Source: Bacteroides sp. OF04-15BH (GTDB lineage Bacteria; Bacteroidota; Bacteroidia; Bacteroidales; Bacteroidaceae). From it: DNA of 24,444 nucleotides. Below, piece by piece: positions 8,501-19,749 of this stretch. The notes under the pieces are model-generated. The model saw nothing but the letters and a program-made list of their open reading frames with translations. It had not been told where the DNA came from and searched no databases. The translations under genes were made by a program, and so were the position numbers. Every line of letters begins with the position of its first letter. The stretch's first letter is position 1. The DNA lies in contig NZ_QUEM01000041.1 in NCBI RefSeq assembly GCF_003477995.1, positions 212 to 24,655 on the forward strand. Direction: 5' to 3'.

Positions 8501-8773
8501 GATGAGGAGTTGACTCTGATAGAAAAGGCCAAACGTGCTATATCTACAGGAAAATTCCAACAGTTGCAGCGGGACATAAACAAATTGCAAAGTGCCACAA
8601 AAAAAGCTCCAGTTAAAATAGTTGTTCTTTTAGAACAACTTATGAGAATAATAACTTCTTACCCACTTGAACATGTTGAGTTAAACACTCATGAAATTCA
8701 AGGTGTAAACCTTATAAAAGCGACAAAGGAGTTAGTACCGGAAATTATTATCTCCGAAAGTTTTAATTTTTAA
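5504..8773 (+). CDS. PLD-nuclease/SNF2-like helicase fusion, defence system
   Basis: A 1089-residue protein with an N-terminal phospholipase D-type nuclease domain (about residues 1-200). The catalytic signature is IHAKIYIF (His132, Lys134) followed by GSSNLTEAGL (Asn157). A superfamily 2 helicase/translocase core follows: Walker A GLGKT (276-280), DEAH box (350-353), motif III SAT (390-392), a long insertion, then the second RecA lobe with VVFSESKETT (about 690), STEVLAEGVNLHRA (about 752) and motif VI QRIGRVNRIG (783-792). A C-terminal helical region is charged (EKEEDAKAATKK). It is expected to translocate on DNA by ATP hydrolysis and cut through the PLD domain. The fusion differs from DISARM, where helicase and PLD are separate proteins. 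The methyltransferase starts 11 bases downstream. Confidence 0.93.
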   Translation: MGTNFFTNEKENTLLEKIEGVFKYKKVHFFDALVGYFRASGYFRIRKFIQQTPHIRILVGINVDKLTYQANQQGLLFNPNDEQSQEEFFNDIKKNIQEAKYDKEVEDGMYQFIEDIVSGRIEMRIHPKQNIHAKIYIFREEVYHPHGYGSVITGSSNLTEAGLEKNFEFNVELRYDDDIQFATETFEKLWAESVAIDITHIEKIKKESYLNTEFTPYEVYLKFLLEYFGRSIDFDPNSVSDLPKGYKKLSYQVDAVNDGYSKMMKHNGFFLSDVVGLGKTIVAALIAKKFFFANGFPMHRSHTLIIVPPALKEGWERTMTKFKLDNYKIITNGSLHKIKDPSLYDLVIVDEAHKFRSDTASMYNDLQKLCKTKTLHADGSLHDKKVILVSATPLNNRPEDIANLVYLFQDSKDSTLEEGNLQRFFREQIDKYKKVKKQKDIEQISKEIKAIYEKIRTKVVEPLTVRRTRTDLMENEAYRKDLEEQNVHFPDVKPPHKIYYQLDAELEALYDKTIHYLGGKENNVLKYYRYQAIKYLVPKKKAKYKKADMISIQLAGIMKTLLVKRIDSSFYAFKQSLKRYYQANKVMLGMFEKGVIYIAPNLKVNELLSEGKEEELIQLIEEAQYTDPTIEICTPEDFEPGFKEGLEDDGHILEELVEAWNKITYDPKLDIFINEYLKSKLFDKSINQEGKLVVFSESKETTKYLSDTLKANGFNRVLTVQSDNRNDKMPVLEANFDANYKGEKKNDYNIVISTEVLAEGVNLHRANVIVNYDTPWNSTRLMQRIGRVNRIGSTAKEVHIFNFFPTAKVNNDIELEKKAKMKLFAFHAALGEDSQIYSTDENPESFGLFDKNADEERDEKLRYLMWLRKLKEDDPDLIKRICKMPLRARVGRKSKLIPMSTIAFIRNKRRDAFTFIREDGSIEELTFLEAVKEFEARLEEQAVPLHDKHHEQVAKAIEVFSEKEEDAKAATKKVITTQGPNEKKALAYLDGFLHVPNVTDEELTLIEKAKRAISTGKFQQLQRDINKLQSATKKAPVKIVVLLEQLMRIITSYPLEHVELNTHEIQGVNLIKATKELVPEIIISESFNF

Positions 8774-8784
8774 TTATTACAAGC

Positions 8785-11700
8785 ATGACATCAAAAGAAT
8801 TACAAAATAAGTTATCTACCAGATTTAATTTCGATGAGTGGAAAGACATATTGACAGAGATGTTTCCAAAGGTCGAATTCTTCACTCGTGTTAATCAGGT
8901 TTCCCATAATTTGATTAAAGACGGAGGACAAGCAGGTTTGATTCGTTTGGATGATGGCCGTTCATTAGCTATATACACTTTTGAAGTTAATGACAATGTT
9001 CTTATTAACCGTAATCGTAAAGGATTGCGTGAAATAACCGCAAGGACTATTGATCAGTCTGTCATTCATGGTGTTTTAGCTTTTTACTATTCAAAAAATG
9101 TTTCTGATTATCGTCTGACTTTTATAGCGAAACAAACCTCATTCAACGAAGACGGAGAACTGACAAAAACAGAAACAGCACCTAAAAGATACACATTTCT
9201 TTTAGGTGAAAATGAGCCGTGTAGAACAGCTACAGATCGTTTATACGAATTAATATCCAAAAAGAAGAACAGTTCTATCTATTTGGCAGATGTAACAGAT
9301 GTTTTCTCTGTTGAGCGTCTGAATAAGGAGTTCTTTGCCGGATATAAGGCTCAATATGCTAAATTCCTTCAACACCTTTCCGATAACAAACAAAACCGTG
9401 ACTATGTCAAGAAACTGCTTGGTCGATTGGTGTTTCTGCAATTTCTTCAGAAAAAGGGCTGGATGGGTGTTCCTGCCTCACGCTCTGATTGGAAAGGTGG
9501 AGACAAAAACTATCTTAGTCATTTGATCGAACGTTACAACGGGAATAATCGTCTGTTAAGCGATGTACTAGAGCCCCTATTTTTTAATACACTGAATGAA
9601 AAGCGCGAAGGAGATATAGCCAATACCAGATTGGGAGAAGATATCAAGATTCCATACCTTAATGGCGGTCTGTTCGAGAAAGATAACATCGACAAATTGG
9701 ATATAGATTTTCCATATTCCTATTTCAAGGAATTGATGGATTTCTTCGCTATGTACAATTTTACCATTGATGAAAACGACCCAGACGACAGTGAGGTGGG
9801 TATCGATCCGGAAATGTTGGGTCATATCTTTGAGAATCTTTTGGAGGACAATAAGGATAAAGGTGCATTCTATACCCCAAAGGAGATTGTACAGTATATG
9901 TGTCGTCAGAGCGTTATACAATATTTGAAGACTTATGAATCTGACGAGCAATATTCCGAACCAATAGAACAACTTATAAACAAAGGAATTATTATGCCTA
10001 TACTCCAAACAAAGAGTGTGGCATCTCGCTTTATACAATTGCTTAAGGAAGTAAAAGTATGCGATCCAGCGATTGGTTCGGGTGCATTTCCTATGGGTAT
10101 CCTTTATGTATTGTATCACGCAATGCATCACTTACATTCACATGCAGAACCTCACGGAAACTTTGATTCTACTCAAACTAAACGAGATATTATTCAGAAC
10201 AACATATTCGGAGTTGATATAGAACAGGGTGCAGTAGATATTGCACGTTTGCGTTTTTGGCTAGCATTAGTTGTTGATGCCGATGAGCCACAACCACTTC
10301 CTAACTTAGATTACAAAATCACTTGCGGTAATTCACTTCTGAGTCGCTATCCTATAGATGCGCCTATTGAGAATGTTTTTGTTGAATATAATAAAGGTAA
10401 AAATGAAAGTGAAAAAATAACACTTCCCAAATATAAAGAGTTGGTAAGCAACTATACTGATACATCTAATCATGAAACAAAGAATTTTTTTCGACAGACT
10501 ATTGAAGCGATAAAAAAAGCCTTTAAAACAGAACTGAGCCGACAAGAAAAAGAAAGTATCTCAAGGTTAAAAGGCAAAATATTAGCTTTAGAAGCTCCTA
10601 TGCTTTTGGGTGAACGTACACAAAAAGAAAAGACCGAATTAAAAAAATTAAAAGAACAATTAGTCAAAAAAGAAGAATTTCAAGCTAATATCATTAATAA
10701 TAGACTTTATACCGATGCTTTTGAATGGCGGTTTGAATTTCCTTCACTACTTGACGAAAAAGGTAATTTTACAGGCTTTGATATCATTATAGGGAATCCG
10801 CCTTATCTAAGAATTCAAGGCATCAGAGATGTAAATCCACTATTTGCAGACGAACTTGTCAAAAAGTATCAGTCTGCAACAGGTTCTTTTGATCTTTATG
10901 TAACATTTGTAGAACGAGGGCTGCAAATTATTAAGCAACAAGGGATTGTTAACTATATTATGCCCGTTAAATGGACAAATGCAGCTTTTGGCAAAGGACT
11001 GCGTACAATTATTTCTGAAAATAAAGCAGTACACCAAATCATTAATTTTGGAGCATATCAAGTGTTTAATGCTTCTACATATACAGCGCTTCAATGGTTT
11101 ATACCTAGCAGTAATAAGCTATTGTATTATGAATTAGATAAAAATCTTACCACTAATCAGGAACTGGATTTATATTTGAAATCACTCAACAACAAAAAAG
11201 TATCTAAAATAAATGCCGATAAGCTTAATAAAGAGGCGTGGGTGCTAACGACCGGTTGTACAACTGAAATATTAGAAAGATTGGAAAACCATTCTCGGTG
11301 TATTAGAGATATATTCGAGAAAATATTTCAAGGTATCGCAACGGGTAAAGATGACGTTTATTTTTTGTATGATTGCACAGAAGAAAACGGCTTATTAGTT
11401 GGCTACTCCAGACAACTCGGATATCAAGTTTGTATTGAACAGGGCTTAGTGAAACCTTTATTGAAAGGTGAAGATGTGCATCGTTATGATCATCTTTTAA
11501 CAGATCGATTTGTGATATTCCCATATAAATTAGAAAGTGGAAAAGCAATTCTGTATACAGAAAAAGAGATAGGAGATCTATTCCCAAAAGGATACAATTA
11601 TTTGAAGAGATGTGAGGATGTTCTTCGCACAAGAGAGAAAGGTCGGTTTAATATTGATGGAGAATGGTTTCAATATAGCAGGAAACAAGGTATTTTATTT

Positions 11701-12327
11701 GCCAAATTTGAGAAATTAGTTGCACCAGATATTTCTATGGGCGGAAATTTTGCATATGATGAAAAAGGAATTTTTTATCAAACGACAACAGTCTATGGAT
11801 ATGTTAAAAGAATGGAAGTAAAGGAAGGTTATAAATTTTGGTTGGCTTTATTCAACTCTCGTTTGTTTTGGTGGTATTTGAAAAATACAGGGACAGTATT
11901 GGCAAATGGGTTCTTTAGATTTAAGCCAGATTATATAAAACCATTTCCTGTTCCTGAAATGCAACAAACAAGTAAAGGAGAAAAAATAGTTGAAAGACTA
12001 ACAGATTTTTTACTTTATCTATACGATAAGAATAGTACAGATATTCTTACTCATACAAGTAACAAAAGGTTGGCAACACATATAGAAGAGATTATTGACA
12101 TGATTTTCTATGAATTATATTTTGAACGACATATGAAAGATAATCAGATTGATGTAATAGCTGATTTGAGCAACTATGATTGGACTGGAAAATCTGATGC
12201 TACAACAATAGAAGCATTCTATAAATGGTATCAACAATCAGAAAATATGGTTCGGCAAAAAATAATGCTATTAGACACCAGAAGCAATAATTTTATTTAT
12301 CAAATTCACAGAACAGCAACAATATGA
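8785..12327 (+). CDS. Eco57I/PglX-like N6-adenine DNA methyltransferase
   Basis: A 1180-residue gamma-type adenine methyltransferase. Motif I (SAM binding) is CDPAIGSGAF (about residues 426-435), and motif IV, NPPY, is at 671-674 in the context DIIIGNPPYLRIQG. Before them is the conserved DPEMLGHIFENLL...KGAFYTPKEIVQYM segment (about 335-375). A helical insertion (about 570-640) separates the motifs. The C-terminal third looks like a target-recognition region (GIATGKDDVYFL, LLKGEDVHRYDH, FKPDYIKPFPVP). No intact PD-(D/E)xK nuclease is visible in the N-terminal 150 residues, although FEVNDN could be a degenerate remnant, so it probably only methylates and marks self DNA. Its stop overlaps the next start (ATGA at 12324-12327). 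Confidence 0.92.
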   Translation: MTSKELQNKLSTRFNFDEWKDILTEMFPKVEFFTRVNQVSHNLIKDGGQAGLIRLDDGRSLAIYTFEVNDNVLINRNRKGLREITARTIDQSVIHGVLAFYYSKNVSDYRLTFIAKQTSFNEDGELTKTETAPKRYTFLLGENEPCRTATDRLYELISKKKNSSIYLADVTDVFSVERLNKEFFAGYKAQYAKFLQHLSDNKQNRDYVKKLLGRLVFLQFLQKKGWMGVPASRSDWKGGDKNYLSHLIERYNGNNRLLSDVLEPLFFNTLNEKREGDIANTRLGEDIKIPYLNGGLFEKDNIDKLDIDFPYSYFKELMDFFAMYNFTIDENDPDDSEVGIDPEMLGHIFENLLEDNKDKGAFYTPKEIVQYMCRQSVIQYLKTYESDEQYSEPIEQLINKGIIMPILQTKSVASRFIQLLKEVKVCDPAIGSGAFPMGILYVLYHAMHHLHSHAEPHGNFDSTQTKRDIIQNNIFGVDIEQGAVDIARLRFWLALVVDADEPQPLPNLDYKITCGNSLLSRYPIDAPIENVFVEYNKGKNESEKITLPKYKELVSNYTDTSNHETKNFFRQTIEAIKKAFKTELSRQEKESISRLKGKILALEAPMLLGERTQKEKTELKKLKEQLVKKEEFQANIINNRLYTDAFEWRFEFPSLLDEKGNFTGFDIIIGNPPYLRIQGIRDVNPLFADELVKKYQSATGSFDLYVTFVERGLQIIKQQGIVNYIMPVKWTNAAFGKGLRTIISENKAVHQIINFGAYQVFNASTYTALQWFIPSSNKLLYYELDKNLTTNQELDLYLKSLNNKKVSKINADKLNKEAWVLTTGCTTEILERLENHSRCIRDIFEKIFQGIATGKDDVYFLYDCTEENGLLVGYSRQLGYQVCIEQGLVKPLLKGEDVHRYDHLLTDRFVIFPYKLESGKAILYTEKEIGDLFPKGYNYLKRCEDVLRTREKGRFNIDGEWFQYSRKQGILFAKFEKLVAPDISMGGNFAYDEKGIFYQTTTVYGYVKRMEVKEGYKFWLALFNSRLFWWYLKNTGTVLANGFFRFKPDYIKPFPVPEMQQTSKGEKIVERLTDFLLYLYDKNSTDILTHTSNKRLATHIEEIIDMIFYELYFERHMKDNQIDVIADLSNYDWTGKSDATTIEAFYKWYQQSENMVRQKIMLLDTRSNNFIYQIHRTATI

Positions 12328-14216
12328 GCAAAATTTCACAAATTTCATTGTCCAACTTCAAGTTTTTCAACAAAGAAGAAGTAATAGATATAAACAACAA
12401 CCATTTGCTTTTGTACGGAGAAAATGGAAGTGGTAAAAGTTCCTTGTTCTGGGGAATATATACTCTCTTAGAAGCATCTTTCAAGCAACCGATAGAAACA
12501 GACAAATACTTTCAAGCTTTCGGTACCAATGATGAATCTTTAGTTAACGTCTATGCTGTGAAAAAGATTTGTCCAATTACAAATAAGGAACATTGTGATT
12601 CTTACATAAAGATAAAATCCGATAATAATACAGAGTATGTATTGTCTTTGTTGGACAGTACCATTTGTGGAAATACTAATGCTCAAGAATCGCGTAAAGC
12701 AACTGATTTTATTAATTATCAATCAATCTTTAAGTTTCAGGATTTCAAGAATAGCGAGACCCCTGATCTGTATGAGGTTTTTAATTATTCTGTATTACCT
12801 TATGTTACTTTTCCGTCTTTTCCGCTAAAAGGTAAAATCTTAACTAATGCGGGTTTAATGTGGGAAGAATATAAAAACGGTCCAGGAAAGACTATAAATT
12901 ACAAGGGTGATACAATACTAGTATATAAACATAGTCCGGAATATAAGAACTTTCTTGCATTTGAAAAACATTTTAATGAAAACTTTACAAAGTTGGTGGA
13001 TTTTATAAATGCTCATGGGGCTGATTTTGTTAAGAAACTTGGATATAACATTAAATTTGAATTAAAATATACTCCACCAGCCCACATTAAGAAAGATAAA
13101 AATTATGAATGGACAGCTTTCCGTATAGATTTGATTATCACAAGTTACAACGGTCAAATGGTTCAAATTAAAAAACCACAATCATTTCTTAATGAGGCAA
13201 AAATGTCAGCAGTAGCTGTTGCCATTAGATTGGCAATCATAGACTACCGCATAAATACAGCTGTCCCAGACGCATTAAAAGTATTAGTGTTGGATGATTT
13301 AATGATAAGTCTAGATATGGGTAATAGAGATAAACTTATGGACTTATTGTTGGATGATTTTGCCAATAGATATCAAATCTTATTTTTCACCCATGATAGA
13401 ATGCTTTTTGATTTTGTTAATTATAAAATTAAACAGCATAAACAAAATACAGAATGGTTAAGAAAAGAAATGTATGTAGGCGAAGATGATATCACAAAGC
13501 GGGAATATCCTGTGCTATTGGATTCGGAAACAGATATTTCACGTGCAATGAAACACTATAAAAACTTTGATTTTCCAGCCTCTGCAAATTATTTGCGTAA
13601 AGCCGTTGAAGCCTTGGTAAAAGATACATTTCCACCGAAGTTTTTGTTGCAAGATAGTGGATTACCACATGATAAATTGCGTAGCATTCTTGATTTCTCA
13701 GTCAAGTTCTTTAGAAAAATACCTAAATTCGATATATCCAAATTATTATTATTAATAAGAAACTTAGACATATTGTTAAATCCTTTATCCCACAAAATAT
13801 CGGAAACAACAGTGTATAAGACAGAATTAAAGGAAGTTTTTGTAATCATTAATAGTCTAAAAACGCAAATTGGGGCCATGTGTATCAAAGAAATTTTGCC
13901 ACGTAAGAGCAAAGTCTATTTGTATTTTAAAGAAAATGCACAAACTACACAAAAGTATGAAATAGAACTACAAGAAGAAATGTACACATATGAAATGAAT
14001 GCTAATAAAAACATATATCAACCTAATGCGAGATCTCTTCGTAGTTGTACTATTACAAATGGAATTGAAGGCGAGTTTAATAAGAACGAACGTTACAAGG
14101 GAACGTTAGAAGACATCTGTAAAAAAGTTCATTCTTTTAAGAGGCAAATGTACAATAACAATTACTTGGAATTATATAAAAATTCCCAAGATACTAAATT
14201 AATAAATATCTTATAG
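12324..14216 (+). CDS. RecF-like ABC/AAA ATPase with helical C-terminal extension
   Basis: A 630-residue protein opening with a RecF/SMC-type N-terminus (ISQISLSNFKFF) and Walker A GENGSGKSS (residues 32-40). The ABC signature-like segment is FLNEAKMSAVAVAIRLA (around 290), Walker B is VLVLDD (320-325) followed by a D-loop (SLDMGNR), and the switch histidine is in FFTHDR. The stretch between Walker A and the signature is about 250 residues without long coiled-coil arms, so it is RecF-like rather than SMC-like. The Walker B catalytic position carries Asp instead of Glu. Residues about 395-500 form a helical domain (FPASANYLRKAVEALV), and the end is beta-rich. As the third member of a helicase-methylase-ATPase set it probably gates or regulates the nuclease/translocase. 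A 4-base gap separates it from the ABC-3C effector. Confidence 0.88.
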   Translation: MSKISQISLSNFKFFNKEEVIDINNNHLLLYGENGSGKSSLFWGIYTLLEASFKQPIETDKYFQAFGTNDESLVNVYAVKKICPITNKEHCDSYIKIKSDNNTEYVLSLLDSTICGNTNAQESRKATDFINYQSIFKFQDFKNSETPDLYEVFNYSVLPYVTFPSFPLKGKILTNAGLMWEEYKNGPGKTINYKGDTILVYKHSPEYKNFLAFEKHFNENFTKLVDFINAHGADFVKKLGYNIKFELKYTPPAHIKKDKNYEWTAFRIDLIITSYNGQMVQIKKPQSFLNEAKMSAVAVAIRLAIIDYRINTAVPDALKVLVLDDLMISLDMGNRDKLMDLLLDDFANRYQILFFTHDRMLFDFVNYKIKQHKQNTEWLRKEMYVGEDDITKREYPVLLDSETDISRAMKHYKNFDFPASANYLRKAVEALVKDTFPPKFLLQDSGLPHDKLRSILDFSVKFFRKIPKFDISKLLLLIRNLDILLNPLSHKISETTVYKTELKEVFVIINSLKTQIGAMCIKEILPRKSKVYLYFKENAQTTQKYEIELQEEMYTYEMNANKNIYQPNARSLRSCTITNGIEGEFNKNERYKGTLEDICKKVHSFKRQMYNNNYLELYKNSQDTKLINIL

Positions 14217-14220
14217 ACTA

Positions 14221-15328
14221 ATGAAGAAACTAAGTTTTGATTCGACACCAACGTTAAAGGGTATTGTATTTCAGTTTCTTGTCGCACTTGATAGATGTTT
14301 TGAAATGCAAGAGGGGGAGTCTGTTTTTATTGAAACGTTTGGCGATGTATCTGTGTTAGGTGGAGATAATCCTACACAGATTGAATCAAAATGTTATAAA
14401 ACAGATTTAACCGATTTAGACGAGAATGTTTGGAACACTATTCATAACTGGATGCGAGATAATTTTCCTATAGAAAAGTTTAGTTCATTATTTTTGCTTA
14501 CAACTCAAAAGGCAGGAAAAAAATCCGAATGGGGAGGTTGGAACAAAAAAGGATTAGAGGATAAATTAAAGACGCTTAATCACATAAAAGAACGTTTTGA
14601 TAAAAAGAAGCGGAAGTCTGAGAAACTGACATCAATGATGGATGTCATATTTGATGCATCGAAAAGTCAACGATTGGCAGAAATCGCCAAAAAGCTATTT
14701 ATTGATTGTTTGGATACAGATGACGAACAGTACTATAAGAGCCTCTTAAATAGGGACAAATCGATTCCAAAGATTCAAAGAAACAAATATATTAATTCTT
14801 TGCTTGGTTGGATTATCAGACCACAAAAAGAATGGGCTATTTCCAATGAAGAATTTGAGAAAGAAGCGCAGGAAATTGCTGAAAAATTAAGAAAAAACAC
14901 TGTAGTGTTTCCAGATAAATTGCAATTGACAGATATAAAGAACGAAGAATATGAAGAAAATGAATTTGTTAGGAAGATAAAAGATATAGAATATGAGGAA
15001 GTCATTCCTGAAGCTGTAGATGACTATGTGCATACGGTTTCATTAATAGAACAAGAACTGAGGGAATCATTAGCGATAAGTAGCCAGTTTGAAGAGTATG
15101 AAAAATCTGTAGAAAAAAGATACAGGACAGAATATCGTAAGGCATCCAGAATTAACGAAATGAAAGAACTATTGAAAAGGTCTCAGGACCTATATGATAA
15201 TGTAACATTGGCAAATGATGGTACATTTCATACTTACAACTCTGTGCCTTCATATTTTCATAATGGAGTTATGCAAATACTTGCAAATGATAAAGATGAC
15301 ATTGTTTGGCTTTTAAAAGAACATAAAG

Positions 15329-15336
<8 letters not shown>
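14221..15336 (+). CDS. ABC three-component effector: PD-(D/E)xK-type dsDNA nuclease
   Basis: A 371-residue protein. The N-terminal 60 residues show the pattern of a restriction-like nuclease: GIVFQFLVALD, then VFIETFGDV (Glu38, Asp42) and QIESK (Glu55, Lys57), matching the D...ExK core seen in DUF4297/Cap4-type dsDNA nucleases. The middle is charged and helical (KKRKSEKL, later EELRKN-rich). The C-terminal about 100 residues (EQELRESLAISSQF... to GVMQILANDKDDIVWLLKEH) resemble the shared C-terminal domain of ABC-3C effectors, which docks to the middle component. It should be held inactive until the partner ATPase senses invading DNA. It starts 4 bases after the RecF-like ATPase and overlaps the next gene by 8 bases. 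The nuclease assignment rests on motif reading. Confidence 0.75.
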
Positions 15337-17828
<2,492 letters not shown>

Positions 17829-17829
<1 letters not shown>

Positions 17830-18815
17830 TGCGTATGAACGAAGAGAATAAAATAATTCTATATCAGGACGATAACGAAATAACTCGTGTATCGGTACGC
17901 TTTGCCGATGAAGATTTATGGCTGACACAGAGTCAGTTAGCAGAGATATATGACACATCACAACAGAATATTAGTCAGCATATAGACAATATCTACAAGG
18001 ATGGAGAACTTATTGCAGAAGCAACTAACAAGAAATTCTTGTTAGTTCGTCAGGAAGGCAATCGTCAAGTAAGGCGTAATATAGACCATTATAATCTCGA
18101 TATGGTCATAGCTTTGGGATATCGTGTCCAGTCTCAAATAGCAACACGCTTCCGGCGTTGGGCGACACAACGTTTACATGAATATATTCAGAAAGGTTTT
18201 GCGATGGACGATGAACGGCTGAAACAGGGAGGAAACCGCTATTTCCGAGAGTTATTGCAGCGTATCAGGGATATTCGCAGTAGCGAACGAAATTTTTACC
18301 AGCAGGTTACGGACATATATGCTACAGCTACGGACTATGATCCTCGTAGTGAAATGACTAAAACTTTTTTCGCCACCGTGCAAAACAAACTGCATTATGC
18401 GGTTCATGAGAATACAGCTGCTGAGGTAATATATAACCGTGTGGACAATGAAAAACCGTTTGTCGGAATGACTAATTTCAAAGGTAATTACGTAACCAAA
18501 GATGATGTAAAAATTGCGAAAAATTATTTGTCAGAAATAGAGCTGCAACGGCTGAATCTGTTAGTTTCAGGATTTCTTGATTTTGCAGAATTCCAGGCAT
18601 TAGAGATGAATCCTATGTCTATGAAGGACTGGATAGAAGCTCTTGACAATCAGATTATAGCTCACAAACGAAAAATCCTGATTGGTAAAGGTAATATTTC
18701 ACATAAACAAGCCATAGAAAAAGCTGAAAAGGAATTTGAGATATACCGCAATCGAGAAATGGATATGCTTGAAAGTGATTTCGACAAAGAGGTTAAAAGA
18801 TTAAACAAGAAATAA
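17829..18815 (+). CDS. rhuM: RhuM-family protein (virulence RhuM)
   Basis: A 328-residue, full-length RhuM-family protein. The N-terminal module (residues 15-120) has a winged helix-turn-helix (LWLTQSQLAEIYDTSQQNIS), then RQVRRNIDHYNLDMVIALGYRV and FRRWATQRLHEYI, all family hallmarks. The C-terminal module includes RYFRELLQRIRDIRSSERNFYQQVTDIYATA (135-167), and the end is charged and helical. Its biochemical function is unknown; RhuM genes recur inside type I restriction-modification loci and other defence islands. Translation could start at 17829, overlapping the DUF3732 stop, or at the Met two codons later (17835). Base composition is slightly less AT-rich than the upstream ABC-3C genes, hinting at a separate origin. 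A 14-base gap precedes the next gene. Confidence 0.92.
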
Positions 18816-18829
18816 AGTGATATTATAAT

Positions 18830-19168
18830 ATGAATAATGCAATTGATTTAGCCTTTCTTACGGTAAAAGTAGCTACATTAAAAGATGAGAAAGCAAAAAT
18901 GATTGTTGAAGGTGCTTCTTTAGCATATAACATAGCTCAAGTTACCCGTTTCCGTTCTATGATTGTGGAATTATCACAAATATGCAACTATATTGTGTAC
19001 AAAGCTAGAATCACAGGAGAATGCACACAAGGAGAATATGATTTAGCTTTGGAGTGCCAACGGCAAATTGAAGAATGCAACAAACAAATAGCCAAACATG
19101 AAACAATGACTATGGTAGATGGTATATCTTTGCTTATTGATATGCTTGGTAATTTGAATAAAAAATAA
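18830..19168 (+). CDS. Small helical protein, last gene of the defence operon
   Basis: A 112-residue protein I do not recognise. It is predicted to be almost all helical, with an amphipathic first half (KVATLKDEKAKMIVEGASLAYNIAQVTRFRSMIVELSQICNYIVY) and a second half rich in Glu, Gln, Cys and Lys (LALECQRQIEECNKQIAKHE). It ends in a more hydrophobic helix (ISLLIDMLGNL) and three lysine/asparagine residues. It has no signal peptide or DNA-binding motif. It starts 14 bases after RhuM on the same strand and was probably acquired or transcribed with it. An accessory, inhibitor or structural role in the operon is possible but unsupported. Confidence 0.65.
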   Translation: MNNAIDLAFLTVKVATLKDEKAKMIVEGASLAYNIAQVTRFRSMIVELSQICNYIVYKARITGECTQGEYDLALECQRQIEECNKQIAKHETMTMVDGISLLIDMLGNLNKK

Positions 19169-19375
19169 ATCGGTTGGAATTCCACACCGAGGTGGAGCAA
19201 AAACACAAGGCATCTGCTTGTATTTCAAAATAAAGCGTTACCTTTGTCGTATAATAAGAAATCGACTCCGCAAGACACTGCAAAATACAGCAAGCCTCCG
19301 GTGGAGCAATAGCGGGAGATTACGTCTTTAGCTAAAAGATATATCAAAGATATTCAGCCACTTATCGTTAGATTA

Positions 19376-19393
19376 CGATTCCTGGTGGCACCA
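19376..19393 (+). other. Probable attachment site: duplicated tRNA 3' end
   Basis: The 18 bases CGATTCCTGGTGGCACCA read as the second half of a tRNA T-loop, a T-stem 3' strand (CCTGG), a seven-base acceptor strand (TGGCACC) and discriminator A, without an encoded CCA, as is common in Bacteroidales. The bases before it (GATTA) break the T-loop consensus, as expected where element sequence joins a tRNA fragment. A strong terminator follows 25 bases later. An intact tRNA ending in these bases, with acceptor start GGTGCCA, is predicted beside the integrase, left of the window. Confidence 0.6.
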
Positions 19394-19417
19394 CTTTCAA
19401 GAAAAGCAAAAGACAGT

Positions 19418-19457
19418 AAAATCCTGATTTCATTTAGAAATCAGGATTTTTTGTTTT
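19418..19457 (+). terminator. Intrinsic terminator, likely the native tRNA terminator
   Basis: A 13-bp perfect stem, AAAATCCTGATTT (19418-19430) with AAATCAGGATTTT (19438-19450), closes a 7-base loop and is followed by TTGTTTT. This is a textbook rho-independent terminator for rightward transcription. Its place just after the tRNA-like fragment suggests it belonged to the target tRNA gene. Confidence 0.85.
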
Positions 19458-19749
19458 CTCATGGTGTCCCTAATATGGCAAAATATTACCAATCGAGGTG
19501 GAACAAAAGGTGGAGATAAAAGATAGAGCAAAAATCTCCACCGAATTAGAATCATCTTTGCTGATTGATATTTATTGCTTTGACGTATTCCGTTGAAAGA
19601 GGCGAACGGGGACTATAATCTGGAAATGGCACTCTCTGCCTGGCTCTCGGTGCCTGATGTGCGATGATGACCTCCCAAAGGTTCTGTGAAACGAAAGAGA
19701 GTATTCTGATTCCGAGAGAATTTTTTCTTGTTTATCGTTTTTATTGATC
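19458..19749. other. Gene-less chromosomal spacer
   Basis: No coding capacity is seen. It contains the last three GGTGGA-type repeats. It separates the element border from the 3' end of the leftward dlt-like operon; no clear terminator hairpin for that operon was found here. Confidence 0.5.

Larger units (their letters stand above)
19191..19542. repeat. Cluster of GGTGGA-type repeats around the predicted right end
   Basis: The short motif occurs five times: GGTGGAGCAA at 19191-19200 and 19300-19309, GGTGGAACAA at 19497-19506, GGTGGAGATA at 19509-19518 and, inverted, ATCTCCACC at 19534-19542. The first and third sit in a longer 16-base match with 14 identities (19188-19203 and 19494-19509). 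The last two form an inverted repeat with a 16-base loop. They may be integrase or excisionase arm sites, but copies lie on both sides of the proposed border, so this is unsettled. Confidence 0.45.

Noticed and set aside
8785..12327. Type I restriction-modification or self-contained type IIG enzyme
   Set aside because: There is no separate HsdS or HsdR, and no intact nuclease motif is visible in the methyltransferase N-terminus.
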